Below, piece by piece: positions 56,877 through 64,000 of a stretch of 64,000 nt of DNA. Below the pieces are notes generated by a model. It was not told where the DNA came from and did no database searches. It saw nothing but the letters and a program-made list of their open reading frames with translations. The stretch comes from Tetraselmis striata (Eukaryota; Chlorophyta; Chlorodendrophyceae; Chlorodendrales; Chlorodendraceae), in assembly GCA_006384855.1 (NCBI GenBank), contig VCJN01000224.1, positions 186,001-250,000 on the forward strand, in the 5' to 3' direction. The translations under genes were made by a program, and so were the position numbers. The first letter of the stretch is position 1; every line of letters begins with the position of its first letter.

Positions 56877-59800
56877 ATGGCCGCAGACGACCAAACTACG
56901 GCTGCTGCTGGCGTCACGGGCCGCAGGAGGTCCCGCCGTTCACGAAGCGCCCACGTCTCGCCCTGTCCACTCCCCCGCTCCCGGTTGCGCTGGGGAGTGT
57001 TGGCGGTCGTCTCCGTGCTGAGCGCCTGCGGGGTTGTGGAGGGCCTCCCCGAGCAGTATCAGCAGGTGCTGGACCACCTGTATGGGCCGACCCGCCTGGG
57101 GGCTGGCGCGTCACCAGGGGTGTGCGCACCCGAGGCGGACTGCAAATTTCCGCACTTTTACCAATACGGGCCTACGCCGGCCCCCAAACAGCTGAGGATG
57201 GTCGCTCTCCTGGAAGCGTAAGCCTCCCCTCCTGAGTCATCCCATCCCGATGCTGCTTTCTGTGCCCTCTTCTGCTTATTGAATGCGCAGAAGGAAACAA
57301 CAGTCATCTAACCTACCACCTGATCAACCAACCTACTCATTTTGCCCACATGCAGGGAGTGCCCTGTGACCTACGACTTTCGGGCTGAGCATACATGCAA
57401 CAACCACGCCAACTATGTGGCTATGAACCACTGCCTCGATAAGGGGCTTCCATTTGCGGATAATGAGAGCGCTGAAATGCAGCGGGAGAAGATTGGGTAC
57501 TACAAGGCAGCGTGAGTGGATGCCCTGCCAGCGCATGGTAATTGCATGACTGCGCTCACTATGTGAGGATGGCCCGCGGAGGCAGCTTTATGGGTTGGTT
57601 TGTGCGCAGGTACACAGCGATTTTCCGTCGCGTGATGCCCGTCATGTGGCAACGAGGATGGCAACACTTCCGAGTCATATCTTACCCGAGCTCGGAGGTA
57701 GGCGCCACCTACTTGTAGATGCATGCACGCTCGGGGCATGCCGTGAGTAATAGCGGAAGCGTCCACGCAATGTTGACCTGACCCGCATTGCTGCCGCCCC
57801 CTCGCAGCCGGGAGCCGCAAAGGAGCAGAGGGGCACCAAGCCCTGGCAGCTGGTGGAGGATGCCGACATCATCATTTGCTCCACGGCCCACTTTCGGTGA
57901 GCCGCGACACGCAGAGCCCGGTGGCCGTGTTACTGCCCATTCGCGCAGCCCGGGAGCCAGTGTATAACAACAGGCCTGTGTGCGCCATCTCGTGCAGGGA
58001 GATGATCGTAGCCTATCCGGACAAGCGCTACATCCTGGTGGCAATCAACGACGCTGCGACCATATCCACAGCGCTGCGATGCGATCTCGGTGCGGCCACG
58101 GGGCATTGTGACCTGCCCCTGGTGTGCCCCCGCCGGTGATGGCTTATTCCGATTGCCCCGCCATGTGCCCCTGTGCAGACGACGGGCGCATCCTGGCGCT
58201 GCTGCAGCACACCAGCCTGAGCCCCCTGTCGGAGAACAACGAGGACCTCAAGGGTAACCGCCGTCACTTTATCTGGCTGTCGGGCAACAACAAGACCTTT
58301 GACAGCCTGGCGCCCATCACCCGGCGGGCTCTGCCATTATCGCCGCCAGCTATGGACAAGGTGGGGACCACGAGTGCAAAGCTCCGTGTCTGACTATAAT
58401 TGCAACTGTATTCTTTGCAGTGCCGCTGCTGGCCGCGACACTGCCCCACTCGCTCTTTGACTATTTCTAGCATGGATGATAGCGTGATTACAAGCTCAGT
58501 TCTTTGCTAATGCCACTGCATGCACCCGCCAGGTGGAAACGATGATTCCGCAGGTGTACCGATGGAAATGGCCGCTGGACTGTGGCGGCAGAGGAAGGTG
58601 CGGAGAATGATACGTCTCACCGGGTCCACCGCTTTGCTCATTTTTGCGTGCTTGAGAGCGTGGTCCGACACCGACACACACACAACTACACACACCGACA
58701 CGCGGATCCACTCATCACCCCCTCCGTGCTCCGCGCCCCAGTTTCACGGTGCTGCAAGGAGCATTCTCCGCCAGCTACAAGGACTATGCGAAGGACTTCA
58801 CCGCGCGGCTGGGCCGCCGGACCGCCTCGCAGGAAGGCAAGCGCGCCCGGCGGGAGCGCGCCAAGGAGACGTTTATCCCGTACAAGCAGCGCAAGTATGA
58901 CATTGCGCTCGTGAGCACCATCAGCAACCGGGGCAACAACCGCGGAGTGTACGGCATCAACCGGCACAGGTGGGAGCGGCGTTCACACGCCCTCGTCTCC
59001 ACCAGGGCCCCCTCTCGCTCTGTGTGACTTGATTGCGGGGAGAGCCACGCATATGCTAAAGCTCTCGGTGCTGACCGACTAAAAGAACCCGATTTTTGCT
59101 CTCAGGAATAATGGGGTGCTAGCGAACGTTATCAAATCTCGTTTTGGTAGCGTGATGTATTTGTCTAAAATGGACCAATAAGGACATAGCGCGTCCTTAA
59201 TTTATCTTCTTATAGTCAGGTCGGCAGCGTAGCCTTTTTCGCCTCATAGCTGTTTATCGCGTAGGTTAGAGACACAGGAATCGTCTAATCCCTGATTGTG
59301 CAAGCAGGTAGGGTTTTAGGGTTTTAAAGCAATATTAAGGAAAGCGCTTTCATATTAAAACAAACAATTCTTTTGAAGATGAATCAAATCAGATGAAAAA
59401 AAAAACGAGACGATCCATCTGTCGCGATGAAAACATAAACTATATGCCATTTTGCCACATCTGCTAGCCGCTTGCGTGCATTTGATGGCTCTCTTGAGTT
59501 CTGCTTGGGTGTGTGCACTCGATGACACACCCCCATTTCCTTTGCTGCCGCCTGCCAGGCAACAAGCGCAGGATGCCGTCAACAGGCTGCGCAAGCGGCA
59601 CCCGCACGTCACCGTCTTCATGGCTGACTACAAGATCCACTACACCAGGTTCATCGAGATCCTGCGCGACAGCCGGGTCGTCATCAGCCCCTTCGGGCTC
59701 GGCGAGTTTTCGGGCAAGGACTACGAGGCGATGCTCGCTGGAGCACTGCTGGTGAGCAGCTGCGCGTGCGGCCGCCGTATCGTGACTGTCCCCTTCCCGC

Positions 59801-60626
59801 CCATGCCGTGTCTTCCCTTGCCTTGGACCGCCTTGACCATGATCCTCTGGTTTGTCTAGATTGTTCTACAGTCTTCCCGCCCCTTTTTTTGGGGCGGGGG
59901 GGGGGGGGGGTTACATGTCCACTGTCCATGACGGCTTGTTCTGTCCATGACAAAGTGTGTCTACAGTGTGGGTACCTGACGCTAATGGTTGTGCAGGTCA
60001 AGCCCCTCGCGCACAAGCTGAAGGCGTACCCCAACATCTACAGCAGCCGCTACGCGCTCGACGTCGAGGTGGACTTCAGCAACCTCGAGGAGGCCGTCAT
60101 GCCGTACCTGGAGTCCATCACCCTCGCCCGCACGCGCATCGAGAACACGCTCAAGATGCTGCAGCGGTACTCCACCACAGACCAGTTTGCCGACGACCTG
60201 GAGGAGCTGCTGCGCAAGGTGGCGGCGCGGCCGACGGCGTTCGACCCGCGCGGGTGCTTCCGCACGCCCGACTGGCTGATCCAGGACGACGGCACACACA
60301 TCAGCCGCGAGGCCGCGGTGGAGGCTGCGCAGGAACGGGTCGCCGACGGGCTGCCGGTGTACCCGCCAACAGTGGAGGTTGACGCCAACAGCCTGCTGCA
60401 CATCCCGCCGAGCCCGCCGCCGCCCGCGCGCTCCCCCGCAGGCTCTATGCCGCATGCCGCACCCGCGCCCTTCCACTTCCAGTCGCACCGCTTTGTCCTC
60501 CCAGCTCGGCACGAGCACCGGCGCGGCGCAGGGCCATCGATACCCGGCCGGCTGCCGGCTCACTCCTCACTTCACATTCGCCAAACCACCGTGTCTCAGC
60601 ACGGGGATTTCGGTGAAGACGACTAG
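56877..60626 (+). CDS. type II membrane glycosyltransferase-like protein (exostosin/GT-B style), 10 exons
   Basis: Exons: 56877-57217, 57356-57511, 57610-57697, 57808-57896, 57998-58089, 58179-58360, 58533-58597, 58742-58969, 59559-59751 and 59997-60626, all in phase, about 687 residues. A basic N-terminus (GRRRSRRSRSAH) precedes one hydrophobic segment (WGVLAVVSVLSACGVVEG), typical of a Golgi signal anchor. Then come a Cys-containing lumenal region (CPVTYDFRAEHTCNNHANYV) and YDIALVSTISNRGNNRGVYG. The donor-binding-type motif is VVISPFGLGEFSGKDYEAML then AGALLVKPLAHKLKAYPNIY, as in exostosin-like and related GT-B enzymes. The tail is Pro/His-rich and probably disordered. An in-frame ATG at 56823 is an alternative start. 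Sugar and acceptor cannot be told. A G run sits in the last intron. Confidence 0.75.
59899..59911. repeat. G run in the last glycosyltransferase intron
   Basis: G homopolymer on the coding strand, an exception to the C-rich coding-strand trend of intronic tracts in this window. Confidence 0.85.
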
Positions 60627-61369
60627 CGGCTTCGGTGAGGTTTAGGGGATTAGTTGTCTTCGGTGATGTCATGTCGCCTGTCATGGGTCGCCCGGGGATT
60701 GGTACAAGGCGAGAGCAAGGGCCCAGCATGGATGGGGCGCCTCGATTCTTTTATGGTTAGTTTTAATCGCAACCTAAATTATATCGAATGGCAACCCTCC
60801 TCCGCCTGTGCACCCGCACTCTCATTCCTGGCTGGCTACGGGCTCGGCATGGCGCCTTGCGGGCGCCGGCAGGGAGTGGATGAGACACATGCGGGAGGGA
60901 GGCCACACGACAGCAGACACGGTCCCCAGGGTGAGGCCTGTGGGTATCTGCACCCAGGCAGCGGCCACGATGTCATGACGGACCAATGGCGGGGGCGGGG
61001 GCAGTGTGATATGTGCGCAGAGCATTGGGGCAATGCGAGCAGGACCCAGCCGTGTAGCTAGCCATAACCTCTACAGATGCTCGGAGAATTCCTAGCTTGT
61101 TGGGACACAATCTTTGGAATCAGAATATTGTATTACAAATGATGAGAAATGTCCTATTGTCCAGCGAAGCGTCATCGATTTTTCGGCGGTGAGCTTTATT
61201 GCCGTACGGGTACCCGTACAGTGCAGCGGATCGGGCCTATAGGTGCATGACTAAAGCGCTTATCTACTGGAATGTACTACTAAGTACTACAATTCACCCG
61301 CCCGCCCACGGTCCTTAATTTCACAGCCGTCCGAATACGATCTCACGGTTGGGAGGCTATGAGTAGTGG
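60627..61369. other. spacer between the glycosyltransferase gene and LINE copy 2
   Basis: No gene seen. It should contain the glycosyltransferase 3' end. I found no clear TGTAA close to the stop. Confidence 0.4.
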
Positions 61370-63912
61370 TTTTTTTTTTCCGCCCCCGGGACAGGACTGG
61401 CACCAGTGAAACCCTTGCAGCGTCTCTACGACGGCCGTTTAGGCAGCAATCCAGTTACGGAAAGCCCTGGGTAGGCGACGCTCCGTTATAGTCATCAAGC
61501 AAATTGCCGAAGCATTTCGCAAGACTAATTGGAGGCCAGTGACGGAATTTCCAACACTGTTGGATCACCGTCTAAAACACTGCCATCAAAATACCCGGCA
61601 CTGACCACGAAAAGTCCGCCCTACCCGTTTGGGCGTCGGCCCATTCGAGTAATGCGAGTTGGGGCAAGCCCCAACCCGCGGAGCAAAGCATTTCGGGAGT
61701 GCGATACATGTGCAACAAAAAAGGCAATGTGAGGGAGGGCCCGACGCTATAGCTGGAAATATTTCCCATTCCCAGTAAAATCCAGGGCGCCGTGAAGGGA
61801 GGGGGGGACCCCGCCCAAAATAAAGGCAGTTAAGTCCTCAGGCGTTGACGCACTAACCTGACTACTAATAAAATCCCTGAACTCCGGAACTAACAACCCA
61901 AAATTATGACGGTGATACCCCCACCGCGGGCACTCCACCAACATATGTTCGATAGTCTCAGATTCACCTCCGCCACATGCAGGGCAGTGTTCAAGGAACC
62001 GCTCACGCATGGCATGAATCCGGGCCAATCGGCGGGCAGTGGGAAATACTCGGGTGCGTAATTGTATCATAATGTGCAACCCGGCCACAACCCCCGCGGG
62101 GACACCCACACCGTACTGTGGCAACGGGTTTGACGCATAGGACGCCTGGACGCATATATGCCCCAGGTGTTATTGCGTGCTAACGATGCCGACGATTCGT
62201 AACGCGCCCACACCGATGCCTTTACTAGTTTAGCGGCATCGCGCGCGGCTAGTGACCTCCACTCAAGTGGAAGGTGCGCCCCCTCAGCTAGCCCTACGTT
62301 CGCCCTAGCTAGTCGATCTAACCACCGCACAGTCCCTGACGTCCACGTGTTAGGGCGCGCCCGACTTGGCTGATCTACTAAATGGGTTATACATGTATTC
62401 AAGTCGGATGCTTTAAGGAACGCCCGAGCCCGTGCCGCAGCGGCCGTAGCCTCTATGGGCGCAATATCCAATTCCCGCATCATCGGTGCAGTGGCCACCC
62501 CAGGGGAGTTTTTACCTACCCCAATGAGGCAACGCAAGCACTGATTGAGTACAGTTTGTAATTTATTTGCGCCGCTAGTTCTATCCATGCCCCATACTTC
62601 ACACCCATAAGTTAAAACCAGCAGTACACAGGTTTTAAAAACCGACACACGCACATTAATAGGGATTATGTCCCGTCCACCGACTAATACCGAATCGAGC
62701 GCCTCAATAGCGCGTTTACCCTTCTTAACCCGGTCGTCTACTATGTGTTGCATACCTAAATCCGACTTAATGACCGTACCCAAGTACCTATATTCATTTA
62801 CAACCGGTACCCGTTCCCCCCCAAGCTGCCATCGGGCAGCTTGTTCGCGTAACGCGGTCTCGTCGGAATATCGGCCTAATGCCATCACGCCACACTTAAG
62901 TACCCCAAACCTCATAAAATGATCCTCCGCCCACTGCGAGAAGTGGGCGAACATGGCATGCAGGTTATCGAACGAGCCTGTGATACCAACAGCGTCGTCC
63001 GCGTATAACTGACCTGGCACCCTTAGTGGTCGCCTTGCCGCTAATGTGTCAGTGCACCCTGGTACATCACATCCTAGATGTTCTACCCCATCGAATATAT
63101 CGTTAATAAATATGTTAAATATGATGGGGGAAGCGGGGCACCCCTGTCGGAGGCCACGCTCTATGGGTATGGGGTCTGATAGTGTTCCCGGGGCCACCCT
63201 TGTCTTGACCCGTACCATACTATCCCTGTATAGAGTTTTAATGAAGGTAAGCATATGACCCGTAACTCCTATGGCTTGTAGTTTTAGGAATAAAAGCTCA
63301 TGAGGTACGGTGTCATATGCCTTCCTAAACTCAATAAAACCCGCGTAGGTGGGTAGACCTGCCGCTTGGCGACGAGCCGCGATATCGAACAAGCTGGCGA
63401 CTTGCATGGGGCCCTCCTCATTCCGCATAAAACCCGCTTGCCAACGGCGGATTATCCCTTTAGCTTTGCAGACGTCTTGCAAGCGTTGGGAAATGACGGT
63501 CATAAGGAGTTTCATAGCGGCACCCATAATCGAAATACCCCTATAATTGTCCATAACGGTCGCGTCGCCTTTCTTGGGCACCGATACTATGGCCGAGCTA
63601 CGCCACTGCTGGGGGATATAGTTCTTAGTCCATATCCCATTAATTAAGGCCAGCAATGCCTTGCCAAAATGGCTATTCGGGGCGTATATCGCCAATTTTA
63701 AAGCCTCTGCAGTGATCCCATCCTGCCCCTGGGCCTTATTATATTTTAAACGCCTAAGAGCCTTGACTAGTTCCTCCCATGTTATATGCCCATTAATCCC
63801 GTTTAGTGCGGGGGCAATGGGTGGGGATGTACCGTGGCGGTGTTCCCACGCCGCACGGTATATCGCAACCCGTTGTGCTAGGGGGTGGGGGTCACGCAGC
63901 AACTCCCGATAG
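61370..63912 (-). mobile_element. non-LTR retrotransposon (LINE), copy 2
   Basis: The A-tail is seen as T's at 61370-61379. The sequence runs on the minus strand through the same 3' region, zinc motif and RT as copy 1. Similarity to copy 1 ends at about 63905, beside the codons for ELLRDPHPLA, so this copy is 5' truncated or rearranged there. Confidence 0.88.
61747..63902 (-). pseudogene. LINE reverse transcriptase, longest uninterrupted copy, with frame break before the zinc motif
   Basis: A single 611-codon frame (63902-62067) holds all RT blocks: FIEFRKAYDTVPHELL, RGLRQGCPASPIIFNIF and QLYADDAVGITGS. It also holds the thumb region through CVLLVLTYGCEVWGMDRTSG, which is broken in copy 1. 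The zinc-motif segment (FLEHCPACGGGESETIEHML, 62124-61747) is in another frame. The break falls at about 62110-62170, near the place where copy 1 is also out of frame. Endonuclease and 5' sequence are absent. Confidence 0.88.
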
Positions 63913-64000
63913 ATACTATGGTACTCGCTACTCGCTGCTGGTAATGGAAAAAAAAACTCTGGTACTTCATAGCGTTGGCAATGCGAACGCTCGCTGCTGG
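63913..64000. other. right edge of the window
   Basis: Short sequence with two CTCGCTGCTGG copies and an A run, no feature assigned. Confidence 0.3.

Overview
The window looks like nuclear DNA of a photosynthetic eukaryote, most likely a chlorophyte green alga. The genes are split by many short GT-AG introns. Several products carry plastid-type leader peptides. Two gene products belong to families typical of the green lineage: an HCF173-like psbA expression factor, and a MAP3K-epsilon-type kinase with plant-like residues. Three genes have the chlorophyte poly(A) element TGTAA shortly after the stop codon. Species cannot be named from the sequence. Introns and spacers are full of long C or G homopolymers, TA microsatellites and dispersed repeats.

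Layout, left to right. (1) 250-648 is the 3' end of an unknown gene on +. (2) 1407-5240, minus, is a flavin amine oxidase, with a short conserved-looking ORF continuing in the same frame beyond its stop. (3) 7180-8580, minus, is a small leader-bearing protein with a DnaJ-type cysteine-rich motif. (4) 8908-10885 is a 2-kb interval bounded by 35-bp inverted repeats and holding only decayed sequence. (5) 11531-23339, plus, is a 15-exon MAP3K-epsilon kinase gene whose introns host a short interspersed repeat. (6) 27677-30902, minus, is HCF173-like (10 exons). (7) 31968-33290, minus, is GDP-mannose pyrophosphorylase. (8) 34232-37790, plus, is an unidentified acidic, probably plastid protein. (9) 37950-39550, minus, is an MTH1/NUDT1-type Nudix hydrolase that may carry an N-terminal zinc ribbon. 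(10) 40237-43338 is a compact mobile element: identical 186-bp direct repeats enclose a Gag-like ORF and a tyrosine-recombinase ORF with no reverse transcriptase between them. (11) 43.3-53.4 kb is gene-poor, with relatives of that repeat, TE scraps, a duplicated block and a 226-bp tandem array. (12) 53.4-56.2 kb (+) and 61.4-63.9 kb (-) are two near-identical non-LTR retrotransposon copies in inverted orientation, flanking a type II membrane glycosyltransferase gene (56877-60626). A third, truncated copy lies at 6.0 kb.

The host genes are not a pathway cluster. They are ordinary nuclear housekeeping and plastid genes, placed as convergent and divergent neighbours among mobile DNA. The most novel object is the Gag plus tyrosine-recombinase element and the family of hairpin-headed repeat modules related to its terminal repeats.

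Exon borders were placed by eye from splice signals, reading-frame continuity and remembered family sequence, so they may be off by a few bases. No alignment or database search was run.
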